Shown here one piece after another: positions 47,002 to 54,943 of a stretch of 64,000 bases of DNA. The DNA is taken from positions 53,586 through 117,585 of the forward strand of contig NCHN01000004.1 of assembly GCA_002281875.1 (NCBI GenBank). Direction: 5' to 3'. The first letter of the stretch is position 1, and each line of letters starts with the position of its first letter. The stretch is from Sphingobacteriia bacterium 24-36-13 (lineage in GTDB: Bacteria > Bacteroidota > Bacteroidia > Chitinophagales > Chitinophagaceae). The translations under genes were made by a program, and so were the position numbers. The notes under the pieces are model-generated. The model saw only the letters and a list, made by a program, of their open reading frames with translations, had not been told where the DNA came from and ran no database searches.

Positions 47002-49067
47002 TGTTAACACCCAGCATATTATTACAGGCGTATAAACTCATGATGACTGCAAAGTCTATGAATGAAACCTACGATGCCAATCGTGCGGTCTGTAAGTATG
47101 TGCATTCCACTTCCAGAGGACACGAAGCCATTCAATTGGCAACAGGCCTGCAATTGGAGCCCTGCGATTGGGTGAGCCCCTATTATAGAGACGACAGCTT
47201 AATGCTGGCAGTAGGCTTTACTCCCTACGAATTAATGCTGCAATTATTGGCCAAGCAAGACGACCCCTTCTCAGGAGGACGATCGTATTATTGCCACCCA
47301 AGTAGCAAAGACGAAACCAGACCATCCATTATACACCAGAGTAGTGCAACCGGCATGCAAGCCATACCCACCACGGGATTGGCGCAAGGGGTGCAACATT
47401 TAGAAAAGAATTTACCGGGCCGATTAAGAAAATCGGAAGACGGCAGATCACCCGTAGTAGTATGTTCATTAGGTGATGGCTGTATGAGCGAAGGAGAAGT
47501 GAGTGAAGCATTGCAGTTTGCAGTATTAAAGCAATTGCCAATTGTTTATTTAGTACAAGATAACCAGTGGAGCATTAGTGCCACGGCGGATGAAATAAGA
47601 ACCATGAATGCGTATGAATATGCATGTGGTTTTAAGGGATTGAAGCGCATGCAAGTAGATGGCAGCGATTTCATGCGTTGCTTTGAAACCATGGAGCAGG
47701 CGGTGAACTATGCAAGGAACGAGCGCAAACCCGTATTGGTACACGCTAAAGTGCCCTTGTTAGGACACCATACCAGTGGCGTAAGAAAAGAATTTTACCG
47801 AAGCCGCGAAGACTTATTAAAACACGGCTTATACGATCCACTCCCTAAATTAAGATTACTCTTAACAGGGGTAGGCTTTACCGATTCAGAAATTAATCAG
47901 ATAGAAGCAGATGCATTAGACTTGGTGTTGGAAGATTTTAAAAGAGCCCAAGCCGCAGCCGAACCAGATATTAGATCGGTAGAAGAACATGTATTTGTAC
48001 CCACACCGGTAAGAGAAGAAAAAGGAGAGCGGATGCCGAAAGGAGCAGAGCGCATACTTATGGTAGACGCGGCTTTGCACGCCATAGACGAACTAATGGA
48101 AGAACACGAAGAAGCCATATTATATGGTCAAGACGTGGGCGGAAGATTGGGCGGTGTATTTAGAGAAGCGGCCACACTCGCAGAAAAATACGGAGAGAAC
48201 CGAGTATTCAACACAGCTATACAAGAAGCCTATATCATTGGATCAACCGTGGGCTTATCGGCCATGGGCATGAAACCGATTGTAGAAATACAGTTTGGCG
48301 ATTACATATATCCAGGCTTTAACCAGTTGGTAACAGAAGTATCAAAGTCATGCTATTTATCGAACGGAAAATATCCAGTACAGATGTTGCTTCGCGTGCC
48401 AGTCGGCGCTTATGGGGGCGGCGGACCCTACCATAGCGGAAGTATAGAAAGTACATTGCTCAGCATCAAAGGAATAAAAGTAGTGTATCCATCTAATGCG
48501 GCGGATATGAAGGGGTTGATGAAAGCGGCCTTCTTAGATCCCAACCCCGTGATAATGCTGGAGCACAAGGGACTGTACTGGAGCAAAGTACCCGGCACAG
48601 ATGATGCCCGCACCACCGAACCATCGAAAGATTATATTTTACCATTAGGCAAAGCCAATATTATTGTGCCCGCCAATATAGAGAGCGTAAGAAAAGGAGA
48701 GACCATTTGTGTAATCACTTATGGCATGGGCGTATACTGGGCCAAAGCAGCAGCACAGCGCTTCCCAGGACAGGTAGAAATTGTAGATTTAAGAACCTTA
48801 TTCCCACTAGACGAAGACACCATATTCAACGCAGTAAAAAGACACGGAAAAGTATTGGTGTTAAGTGAGGAACAACAAAATAACTCCTTTGCCGAAGCAT
48901 TATCGCTCCGCATATCTAACGATTGCTACCATTTCTTAGACGCCAAAGTAGAAGTAATGGGCGCCAAGAATTTGCCTGCAGTACCTATAAACGTTGCATT
49001 AGAGTCGGCCATGTTACCGACGGCCAACAAAGTAGCCGAAAGAATCGGCAAATTGTTGAACTACTAG
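47001..49067 (+). CDS. Fused alpha/beta E1 component of a 2-oxoacid dehydrogenase
   Basis: 688 residues. The alpha half (about 1-330) has the thiamine diphosphate motif SLGDGCMSEGEVSEALQFAVLKQLPIVYLVQDNQWSIS. The beta half (about 350-688) begins RILMVDAALHAIDELMEEH and has PIVEIQFGDYIYPGFNQLVTE and RVPVGAYGGGGPYHSGS. In most bacteria these are separate subunits, while the fused form is common in Bacteroidota. It decarboxylates a 2-oxoacid, probably branched-chain, and passes the acyl group to an E2. No E2 or E3 gene is nearby. Its codon choice is a little more GC-rich than that of its neighbours. Confidence 0.9.
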   Translation: MLTPSILLQAYKLMMTAKSMNETYDANRAVCKYVHSTSRGHEAIQLATGLQLEPCDWVSPYYRDDSLMLAVGFTPYELMLQLLAKQDDPFSGGRSYYCHPSSKDETRPSIIHQSSATGMQAIPTTGLAQGVQHLEKNLPGRLRKSEDGRSPVVVCSLGDGCMSEGEVSEALQFAVLKQLPIVYLVQDNQWSISATADEIRTMNAYEYACGFKGLKRMQVDGSDFMRCFETMEQAVNYARNERKPVLVHAKVPLLGHHTSGVRKEFYRSREDLLKHGLYDPLPKLRLLLTGVGFTDSEINQIEADALDLVLEDFKRAQAAAEPDIRSVEEHVFVPTPVREEKGERMPKGAERILMVDAALHAIDELMEEHEEAILYGQDVGGRLGGVFREAATLAEKYGENRVFNTAIQEAYIIGSTVGLSAMGMKPIVEIQFGDYIYPGFNQLVTEVSKSCYLSNGKYPVQMLLRVPVGAYGGGGPYHSGSIESTLLSIKGIKVVYPSNAADMKGLMKAAFLDPNPVIMLEHKGLYWSKVPGTDDARTTEPSKDYILPLGKANIIVPANIESVRKGETICVITYGMGVYWAKAAAQRFPGQVEIVDLRTLFPLDEDTIFNAVKRHGKVLVLSEEQQNNSFAEALSLRISNDCYHFLDAKVEVMGAKNLPAVPINVALESAMLPTANKVAERIGKLLNY

Positions 49068-49091
49068 CTTTTTCTTTTTAGCTAAACCCCC

Positions 49092-49099
49092 TATATTTG
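49092..49099 (+). promoter_or_regulatory. -7 promoter box of tRNA-Met
   Basis: TATATTTG, a full TAnnTTTG match, ending 20 bases before the tRNA. Confidence 0.6.
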
Positions 49100-49119
49100 C
49101 ACCCCGAATATGATATTCC

Positions 49120-49193
49120 GGCGAGGTAGCTCAGTTGGTTAGAGCGCAGGATTCATAACCCTGAGGTGATGGGTTCAATTCCCATCCTCGCTA
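49120..49193 (+). tRNA. tRNA-Met (CAT), elongator type
   Basis: Cloverleaf: acceptor GGCGAGG pairs with CCTCGCT (first pair G-T). The D arm is GCTC/GAGC, the anticodon loop TTCATAA gives CAT, and the T arm is ATGGG-TTCAATT-CCCAT. CCA is not encoded. The anticodon stem has one A-C mismatch. The G1-T72 end and the D arm fit elongator Met rather than initiator or lysidine-modified Ile. It marks the border between core genome to the left and accessory genes to the right. Confidence 0.93.
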
Positions 49194-49196
49194 CAA

Positions 49197-49230
49197 AGCC
49201 CCGACATAGCAAGATGTTGGGGCTTGTTGT
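49197..49230 (+). terminator. Terminator of tRNA-Met
   Basis: AGCCCCGACAT at 49197-49207 pairs with ATGTTGGGGCT at 49214-49224, then TGTTGTTTCT. It starts 3 bases after the tRNA. Confidence 0.8.
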
Positions 49231-49280
49231 TTCTGACCGCGTCAAAAACTTGTTTTTGTAAGCGGGAGGAAGCGACAAGA

Positions 49281-49359
49281 CAGCGGTTGCGTTGCAACCG
49301 CGGGGCTTTGTTAAGCCCCCCAACAAGGACTGCCAGCCTAACGAAGTGAGGCTGGCAAT
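49281..49359. repeat. Cluster of perfect stem-loops after tRNA-Met
   Basis: Three consecutive hairpins: GCGGTTGC-GTT-GCAACCGC, then GGGGCTT-TGTT-AAGCCCC, then TGCCAGCCT-(9 bases)-AGGCTGGCA. All arms are perfect. CAAAAAC/GTTTTTG lies just upstream. No gene is visible in 49194-49602. After the hairpins there is only an AT-rich stretch with a short open frame (near 49420-49540) that I do not recognise. Confidence 0.65.
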
Positions 49360-49371
49360 TCCTCGCCTCAT
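49356..49371 (+). repeat. 16-bp direct repeat, left copy
   Basis: CAATTCCTCGCCTCAT, identical to 56192-56207. It is partly similar to the T-loop/acceptor end of the tRNA-Met just upstream (TTCAATTCC...CTCGC). It could be a remnant of an attachment site or chance. Confidence 0.4.
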
Positions 49372-49602
49372 TCAACAATTCTAGAAAGCTAATATCTAAT
49401 CTTTATCAATTTATTTTATTGATTCTTGGGTTATTTTGAGAGGGGTTACCAAAAAGGCTACCAATTTCTTTAAATTCGAAGTCAAAAAAAGCAATTCGAA
49501 AGCATTTCAACAATATAAAAGTAGTGCCCAATTTTGGTAGTTATCCTTGAGTAATTATTTATAGTTCCTTCTGTCTGAAACCTATCTTTAAAAATTAAAA
49601 TA

Positions 49603-49914
49603 ATGCCAAACCGATGGGGTATACCCAAACACATTGAAGAAATTGTAAAAGCAAGAGACACAAATTGTGTTTACTGTGGCGTTTCATTTCTCAATACAAA
49701 TTATACCCACAAAACACGTCCCACCTGGGAGCATATAATTAATGATATCAGAATTAATGGTTCAGATAATATTGCTCTATGCTGTGGTTCATGTAATGCC
49801 AGTAAGGGATCAAAACTTTTAAAAGATTGGTTAAAAGAAAGGTATTGTATTGCAAAAGGAATTACTGAAAATACAGTTGCTTTTGTGGTCAAAGAACATT
49901 TAAAAGAAGTATAG
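49603..49914 (+). CDS. Small HNH endonuclease
   Basis: 103 residues. Zinc cysteines are CVYCG (near 24) and CCGSC (near 65). Between them WEHIINDIRINGSDNIALCCGSCNASKGSK forms the HNH core. There is no other domain, and it is shorter than restriction-type HNH proteins. It could be a free-standing nuclease of a mobile element or defence origin. It sits alone, the first gene after the tRNA. Confidence 0.85.
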   Translation: MPNRWGIPKHIEEIVKARDTNCVYCGVSFLNTNYTHKTRPTWEHIINDIRINGSDNIALCCGSCNASKGSKLLKDWLKERYCIAKGITENTVAFVVKEHLKEV

Positions 49915-50224
49915 ATTCATTAGGTCTCCAACATGAATTTACCACCCCGTAACACCCCAACCCCAATCCCCCCAACCATACCACTCCCTCCATGAACACC
50001 TTTCCCTTCATCAACACCAACGGACTCTGGAAACTAGATAGGCTAGCGTTGATGGATCCAATCATGCCAGCTGCTAATCAATTAATCTTAATAGAAGGAG
50101 GTATTAACAGCTTGCTTTTTTAGTTTTCAAAAACTTTTCAAGACTTGCAATTAATTCATATAATTCCCAGAAAACTCTCCTTAATTAGTCCGAAAGCAGG
50201 AAAATAGCGGTTAAAACATTTTCA
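49915..50224. other. Gene-free stretch with a decayed repeat copy
   Basis: From 49960 to about 50014 it carries a copy of the C-rich repeat also present at 53707-53762. A 43-codon open frame (49992-50123, beginning MNTFPFINTNGLWKLD) follows within it and looks like a gene fragment rather than a gene. The remainder is AT-rich with no feature I recognise. Confidence 0.5.
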
Positions 50225-50241
50225 ATTCGCGAATCGCGAAT
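50225..50241. promoter_or_regulatory. 17-bp palindromic operator of the HTH-nucleotidyltransferase pair
   Basis: ATTCGCGA-A-TCGCGAAT: perfect 8-base arms around one base, 31 bases before the start at 50272. A -7-like TATCTTTA at 50250-50257 follows, so the palindrome covers the promoter. It is the natural site for autoregulation by the HTH protein. Confidence 0.7.
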
Positions 50242-50271
50242 ATTTTTACTATCTTTATAATAAAATGAAAT

Positions 50272-50799
50272 ATGAAAGTACATAATGGTATGCGGCCGCA
50301 CGATGTTGTTGTGTTACTAAAAATCATTGCTTTAGGTGAACAGCCATGGAAAAATAAAGATTTAGCTGCCAGTTTATATATCAGCCCATCTGAAATAACT
50401 GAATCTATTTCTCGATCACAATTTGCAGGGCTAATCAGTGCTGATAGGAGAAAGGTTTTTAATGTTGCACTCGAGTCATTTTTGATGAACGGACTAAAGT
50501 TTGTGTTTCCTGTAAAACCAGGAAGTATGGTAAAAGGAATTCCAACTGCTCATTCAGCCCCATTAATGTCAAAGTATTTTGATTCGGAAGAGTCTTATGT
50601 ATGGCCAGATATTTCAGGTAAAATAAGAGGCCTTGCTATAGCGCCTCTTTATCCAGGAGCAGTAGCTGCTGCAAAAAATGATACTATCTTATATGATTTA
50701 TTGGCAGCTTGTGATGTATTTAGAGTAGGTAAAGTTCGAGAAATTAAAAAAGCACAAGAATTGGTAAAAGAAATATTTAAATCAAAACAATATGTCTAA
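50272..50799 (+). CDS. HTH regulator, antitoxin-like partner
   Basis: 175 residues, cytoplasmic. The N-terminal 50 residues form a winged helix (VVVLLKIIALGEQPWKNKDLAASLYISPSEITESISRSQFAGLI), followed by a body I do not recognise that includes GLKFVFPVKPG and SYVWPD. It overlaps the nucleotidyltransferase gene by 8 bases, and a perfect palindrome lies in its promoter. HTH plus nucleotidyltransferase pairs are the layout of type IV-like toxin-antitoxin systems such as AbiE. Assignment as antitoxin is inference. Confidence 0.75.
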   Translation: MKVHNGMRPHDVVVLLKIIALGEQPWKNKDLAASLYISPSEITESISRSQFAGLISADRRKVFNVALESFLMNGLKFVFPVKPGSMVKGIPTAHSAPLMSKYFDSEESYVWPDISGKIRGLAIAPLYPGAVAAAKNDTILYDLLAACDVFRVGKVREIKKAQELVKEIFKSKQYV

Positions 50800-51475
50800 T
50801 CATACCAATATCGTTCGGATAAAAGCTGTTGCAAAAATTTTAAATCAACTAAATGAAGAATTTGTTTTTGTAGGTGGGGCTACTGTTTCATTATATGGAG
50901 ATGTAAGCAAGGCCGAGGCAAGACCTACTGATGATGTAGATGTTATTATTGAACTAGCCTCTTATACAGGATATGCAGAGCTTGAAGAAAATCTAAGAAA
51001 ACTTGGTTTTGAAAATGATATGGAATCTGGGGTTCTATGCCGTTATCGAGTAAAAGGTATTATTGTTGATATTATGCCAACGGATGCTTCCGTTATAGGA
51101 TTTAGCAACAGATGGTATGCGGATGGATTTAAGTTTGCGAAAACAATCCAATTGGACGATTTGCCAATAAAAATATTCACACTACCCTTTTTTATTGCCA
51201 CAAAAATAGAAGCATTCAAAAGCCGAGGACAAAACAATTATTTGTTTAGTAGCGATTTTGAAGACATTGTTTATGTGCTTGAAAACAATGCCAATGTTAG
51301 CTCATTAATAGCTGAATCACCTAAAGATGTTCAGCAATATTTACAACAATGCTTTCGTGATTTTTTACAAGATGCAGAATTTGAAGAAGGGGTATCTGCT
51401 CATTTAGAACCCATAACTCAAGCCCAGCAAATTGAAAAAATATTCAGGGTACTTCGTGAAATTATTGCACTGTAG
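50792..51475 (+). CDS. Nucleotidyltransferase, AbiEii-like toxin candidate
   Basis: 227 residues. The minimal nucleotidyltransferase core is visible: FVFVGGATVSLYG (near 20), then RPTDDVDVIIELAS with the metal-binding Asp pair, and IIVDIMPTD carrying the third Asp. A helical C-terminus follows (FKSRGQNNYLFSSDFEDIVYVLE). The family includes DUF6036/AbiEii proteins that may add nucleotides to tRNA. It is coupled to the HTH gene by an 8-base overlap. Confidence 0.8.
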   Translation: MSNHTNIVRIKAVAKILNQLNEEFVFVGGATVSLYGDVSKAEARPTDDVDVIIELASYTGYAELEENLRKLGFENDMESGVLCRYRVKGIIVDIMPTDASVIGFSNRWYADGFKFAKTIQLDDLPIKIFTLPFFIATKIEAFKSRGQNNYLFSSDFEDIVYVLENNANVSSLIAESPKDVQQYLQQCFRDFLQDAEFEEGVSAHLEPITQAQQIEKIFRVLREIIAL

Positions 51476-51657
51476 CATTCAATTCTCCACATAATGGGTA
51501 ATATATAAAAAGGGAGTATGACAAGCATTACTTAAAAGTCTGCCTTTTTCATTATATTCATAGTCCGTATTTGTTCTGATTGTTTATCTCCCCCCTAGGA
51601 ATTATTTACTGTTTAAAATCGTATTTAATTATTTGCTGAGTTCAACAGATAAGTGCA

Positions 51658-51807
51658 ATTTTTAAACAAAAGGCAAAAAAGCTTTTGAGGGCTTTTTGCC
51701 TTTTGACCAAGTAGTGCGACCTTTTGGTTACTATTTTTAAACAAAAGGCAAAAAAGCTTTTGAGGGCTTTTTGCCTTTTGACCAAGTAGTGCGACCTTTT
51801 GGTTACT
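51658..51807 (+). repeat. Two tandem 75-bp copies of the IS30 leader hairpin
   Basis: Copies at 51658-51732 and 51733-51807 are identical. Each contains AAAAGGCAAAAA...CTTTTTGCCTTTT, a long stem-loop followed by a TTTTG, resembling a terminator. The second copy runs directly into the transposase ATG. Confidence 0.9.
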
Positions 51808-52812
51808 ATGACAAAAAATTACACTCAACTTAGTTTGGTACAAAGGTATCAGATTCAAGCATTTGTTAAGGCTGGGATGAAACAAAAAAAGATTGCTGAA
51901 CATTTGGGAGTTAATCCCTCGACTATTAGTAGAGAACTGAAGAGGAATACTGCTCAACGTGGAAGGACGGCAGGATCCTATTTGGCTAACAATGCGCAAC
52001 GTAGAACCGAGCAAAGGCACTTTTATAAACCGAAGTTTGTAAAATTTACGGTGGCAATGAAGAGACAAGCTGTTCAGTGGTTGTCGGTAGAAAAATGGAG
52101 CCCTGAACTGATTAGTGTGGAGGGCAACAAAACAGGTAAGTGTCCTTTGAGCAGTGAATGGCTGTACCAATGGATCTGGCAATCGAAACATGGCAATAAA
52201 GCTGCAGATAAACCATATAAAAGGATATATCTGCACTTGAAACACGGTAGACGAAGAAGAAAGCGTGGTAATCAAAAAGATAACCGTGGTATTATTCCTA
52301 ACCGAGTGCCAATCGAGAAGCGACCTAAAATCGTCAACAAACGAATTAGGCCTGGTGATATTGAAGTTGATTTTATGATGGGTAAGAACCATAAAGGTGC
52401 GTTATTAGTTATGACAGATAGAGCTACTTTATACACCTGTCTTCACAAGCTTAGCAATAGGCGCAGTGAAACAGTAAGTAAAGCCATTATTAAAAAACTT
52501 GAGCAAGCTGACTATAAAATGCATACTGTAACTTTTGATAATGATCTGGGATTTGCTAATCATACAGAAGTTGCAGAAGCATTAAAAGTTAACACTTATT
52601 TCACCAGACCTTATACCAGTCAAGATAAAGGAACGGTTGAAAACAGAATCGGACAGCTTAGAAGGTTTTTCCCTAAAAAGACTGACCTTAGTTTAATAAC
52701 GGATGCTCAAGTAAAACGTGTTGAACAATTATTAAATGATAGACCAGTTAGAAAATTTAATTACTTAACCCCTAATCAAGTGCTACAACAAAAAATTGCA
52801 CTTATTACTTGA
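51808..52812 (+). CDS. IS30-family transposase
   Basis: 334 residues, the usual length. The N-terminal HTH is QKKIAEHLGVNPSTISRELKRN (near 32-53). The DDE catalytic residues are in GDIEVDFMMG, VTFDNDLGF and DKGTVENRIGQLRRF. ATG 51808 is chosen because the TTG at 51799 lies in the repeated leader. The frame is intact, so the element could be active. Confidence 0.92.
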   Translation: MTKNYTQLSLVQRYQIQAFVKAGMKQKKIAEHLGVNPSTISRELKRNTAQRGRTAGSYLANNAQRRTEQRHFYKPKFVKFTVAMKRQAVQWLSVEKWSPELISVEGNKTGKCPLSSEWLYQWIWQSKHGNKAADKPYKRIYLHLKHGRRRRKRGNQKDNRGIIPNRVPIEKRPKIVNKRIRPGDIEVDFMMGKNHKGALLVMTDRATLYTCLHKLSNRRSETVSKAIIKKLEQADYKMHTVTFDNDLGFANHTEVAEALKVNTYFTRPYTSQDKGTVENRIGQLRRFFPKKTDLSLITDAQVKRVEQLLNDRPVRKFNYLTPNQVLQQKIALIT

Positions 52813-52848
52813 ACTTAGATTTTTCATTTAAAATCAAATTTCATTAGT

Positions 52849-53490
52849 ATGAAAAAACTAATCCTTTTTGCATCATTTTGCATCTTGACATTTTCAGTCT
52901 TTGCCCAAGGCGAAACTGCAAAGCAAATTTTTAAATCTCCAGATTTGGCGAGTTTCGTTCTTAAAACCAAAACTGTTGCAATTTTACCGTTTAAGGTTTC
53001 TATTTCTTACAAGAAAATGCCCAAAGGGATGACTTTAGACCAGATAAAAGAAAATGAGATTGCTGAAAGTCAGCAGATGCAACAAGGTATGTTTACATAT
53101 CTATTACGTAAGTCAGATGAGTATTCTGTTTCTTTTCAGGAAGTTGACAGAACTAATGCACTTTTAAAGAAAGCAGGAGTATTTAATAGTTTAGACGAAG
53201 TAACCTCAGACTCATTGTGTAAAATTTTAAACGTGGATGCTGTAATAAAGTCTAGTTGGAATTATGCAAAAACAGGAAGTGAGGCAGGTGCGATAGCAAG
53301 TGCACTACTTTTAGGGTTCTCGAAGGGAACGGGGAGTGGTCAATTAGTTATGCAGATTAATGACAAAGTTGAAGGTAAAATGATGTGGCGAATGTCTAAA
53401 GAGATGAATGAGGGTACCTTTTCAAATGCTAGTGAGCTGATGGAAAGAATGATGCGTAAAGTAGGTAGGGTCTTTCCTTTTGAGAAATAA
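52849..53490 (+). CDS. Secreted protein of unknown function
   Basis: 213 residues. The signal peptide (MKKLILFASFCILTFSVFAQ) is clear. The mature part has TKTVAILPFKVSISYKKMPKGM, then a pattern reminiscent of CsgG/Curli-type or DUF799-like periplasmic proteins (NALLKKAGVF...LCKILNVDAVIKSSWNYAK, GQLVMQINDKVEGKMMWRMSKEM). I do not recognise the family with confidence. It begins 30 bases after the IS30 right end, so any original promoter was probably displaced; no clear -7 box is seen. A terminator follows. Confidence 0.75.
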   Translation: MKKLILFASFCILTFSVFAQGETAKQIFKSPDLASFVLKTKTVAILPFKVSISYKKMPKGMTLDQIKENEIAESQQMQQGMFTYLLRKSDEYSVSFQEVDRTNALLKKAGVFNSLDEVTSDSLCKILNVDAVIKSSWNYAKTGSEAGAIASALLLGFSKGTGSGQLVMQINDKVEGKMMWRMSKEMNEGTFSNASELMERMMRKVGRVFPFEK

Positions 53491-53498
53491 TTTATGTT

Positions 53499-53550
53499 GC
53501 CTTCACAAATTGTTTTTTATAAATATTAAACCTTTGTGAAGGCTTTTTTA
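53499..53550 (+). terminator. Terminator of the secreted-protein gene
   Basis: GCCTTCACAAA at 53499-53509 pairs perfectly with TTTGTGAAGGC at 53533-53543, and TTTTTTA follows. Confidence 0.85.
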
Positions 53551-53706
53551 ATGCTTCTAATCCAAATCAGCCCTATAGCTATATTTATTATGCGGGTAAG
53601 GAGTCATTTTACCATCTTGTCCGGGTTTCTGTCTTTCTCTTTAAGCAGCTAATTCTTTTTCTCCATCTTACATTTTATAATTTTTAGCGGTTAACCTAAT
53701 GACGGT

Positions 53707-53887
53707 ACCCCAATCCCCCCAACCATACCACACCCTTCATGAACACCCTTCCTTTCATTACCACTCCATCTATCCATACGATGCACTACTGATAAAGGAA
53801 GGAGTGAGGTACAAATGCGTATCGCTGATGAAAACAATCCTAATCCGGATAGGATATATGTGCGTATTGCGAATGTGATGGTATAAT
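53707..53887 (+). repeat. Decayed repeat copy A (nuclease-like fragment)
   Basis: Bases 53707-53762 repeat 49960-50014. Bases 53766-53887 repeat 54548-54669 with 12 differences in 122 and no gaps. One frame reads PYDALLIKEGVRYKCVSLMKT, resembling the core of PD-(D/E)XK_5-type nucleases (YDLIVEK..YRVQVKT). That likeness is tentative. The gap 53551-54018 otherwise holds nothing I can identify. Confidence 0.6.
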
Positions 53888-54018
53888 CGCAGCTATCTTT
53901 CTACAATAATATTAATCCAAAAATAACGGGAGAACCATCGTTTATCCTCAGCTTTAATCCCCTTAAATCAACCTTACTTTTACGTATATATACTTAAGCT
54001 TAATTTATAGTTGCTTTT

Positions 54019-54026
54019 TACTTTTG
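54019..54026 (+). promoter_or_regulatory. -7 box of the DUF6934-like gene
   Basis: TACTTTTG matches TAnnTTTG and ends 24 bases before the TTG start at 54051. Confidence 0.5.
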
Positions 54027-54050
54027 AATGCACAATTAAATGAATAGCTT

Positions 54051-54362
54051 TTGAACAGTGAGATATATCAATTTGAATCTAGTAATATTTACGAGTATCG
54101 ATTCAAAAGTTTAGGTAAACGGATTATTACTAAAGTAGTTCAATTTGCACCCTTAAATATTCAAGGGTATTACAATTTGGGTTTTGGAGACTTACTTGAT
54201 AATGGATTAATTGATGATAATATTGAAAGCAACAATAGCGATTTGAAAAATAATTATGAAATTACTTCGCTCCTTAAAATAGATGGAATATTGGTTGAAA
54301 TTCCCTTTGATCTTGATGATTCCAAGAATTATTTAGGTTTTTTTATTAAATTAAATAGTTAA
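54051..54362 (+). CDS. DUF6934-like protein, possibly with altered C-terminus
   Basis: 103 residues from a TTG start. The frame has a stop at 54045 and no ATG, and a -7 box lies 24 bases upstream. The first 65 residues (YQFESSNIYEYRFKSLGKRIITKVVQFAPL...YYNLGFGDLLDNGLIDDNIESNNSD) resemble DUF6934 proteins. After that point the usual C-terminal half, which ends in a TRTRLY-like motif, is not visible. The gene may therefore be truncated or recombined. Function is unknown. A 54-codon gene follows after 8 bases. Confidence 0.6.
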   Translation: MNSEIYQFESSNIYEYRFKSLGKRIITKVVQFAPLNIQGYYNLGFGDLLDNGLIDDNIESNNSDLKNNYEITSLLKIDGILVEIPFDLDDSKNYLGFFIKLNS

Positions 54363-54370
54363 ATTTGAAT

Positions 54371-54535
54371 ATGCCAATTGCTAAAAAACTTTCACCAGTT
54401 CCCCCAAAAAAAGCAAGTAAAAAAACTGATGCTAAAAAACGTGTTACCGTTCAACAATCGATGACTAGTAATTCTTTGTTTGCTGGCAAAATTACAAAGG
54501 CTAATGATTTACTTTCTGTTGCCAAGTTGATGTAG
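54371..54535 (+). CDS. Small basic protein, 54 residues
   Basis: Lys-rich N-terminus (MPIAKKLSPVPPKKASKKTDAKKR) and a short amphipathic C-terminus (SLFAGKITKANDLLSVAKLM). It follows the DUF6934-like gene by 8 bases and is likely cotranscribed. No family is recognised. It could be a small partner protein of the DUF6934-like gene. Confidence 0.55.
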   Translation: MPIAKKLSPVPPKKASKKTDAKKRVTVQQSMTSNSLFAGKITKANDLLSVAKLM

Positions 54536-54547
54536 TTCTCCTTCAAC

Positions 54548-54669
54548 CCATCCATCCATACGATGCATTACTCATAAAGGAAGGAGTGCGGTACAAATGC
54601 GTATCCCTGATGAAAACAACCCAAATCCGGATAGGATATATATGCGTACTGGGAATGTTATGGTGTAAT
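54548..54669 (+). repeat. Decayed repeat copy B (nuclease-like fragment)
   Basis: 90 percent identical to 53766-53887. In the frame reading PYDALLIKEGVRYKCVSLMKT the first four differences between the copies are all synonymous, which marks that frame as formerly coding. No start codon or full gene is attached to either copy. Confidence 0.65.
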
Positions 54670-54748
54670 GCTTCCTGATAATAACAAAGAAGGAATTTTA
54701 GAGTCCCAAAACGCATTATTTTAAGTAACTTTAGAGTCAATTCTGAAT

Positions 54749-54943
54749 ATGAATATTGCACCAGTTTTACATAAAGCGCCACTAAAATCATTTGATGAAA
54801 AAATGAATGATTTAAACTATTGGTTAGCTCAACCTTTGATAAAAAGGCTTGAAGCGGTAACATTTTTAATATCTCAAACTGTAGATTTAAAAACTACTAG
54901 GATGGATAAGTCACATGTAGTAAGGAGAAAACTGAAAGCATGA
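54749..54943 (+). CDS. Small partner protein of a nucleotidyltransferase
   Basis: 64 residues: MNDLNYWLAQPLIKRLEAVTFLISQ is a pattern common in short ORFs placed before minimal nucleotidyltransferases in Bacteroidota and other phyla. It overlaps the next gene by 4 bases (ATGA), so they are translated together. It is probably the antitoxin-like or accessory half of the module. A weak -7-like TAACTTTA lies upstream at 54726-54733. Confidence 0.75.
   Translation: MNIAPVLHKAPLKSFDEKMNDLNYWLAQPLIKRLEAVTFLISQTVDLKTTRMDKSHVVRRKLKA

Larger units (their letters stand above)
51636..52818 (+). mobile_element. IS30-family insertion sequence
   Basis: Terminal inverted repeats at 51636-51663 and 52791-52818 match at 24 of 28 positions and share AAGTGCAATTTTT. 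The element carries one IS30-type transposase whose stop codon lies inside the right repeat. It contains an extra tandem copy of a 75-bp leader. No convincing target-site duplication is visible. The stretch 51476-51635 upstream holds nothing recognisable. Confidence 0.85.

Noticed and set aside
49153-49378. Two overlapping minus-strand frames across the tRNA and hairpin cluster
   Set aside because: They run antisense through the tRNA gene; the RMGIEPITSGL-like ending is a familiar artefact of tRNA-overlapping predictions.
51625-52392. A 255-codon minus-strand frame over the IS30 transposase
   Set aside because: Its repeated C-terminal segment simply reflects the duplicated leader, and the plus-strand transposase is intact with all catalytic residues.
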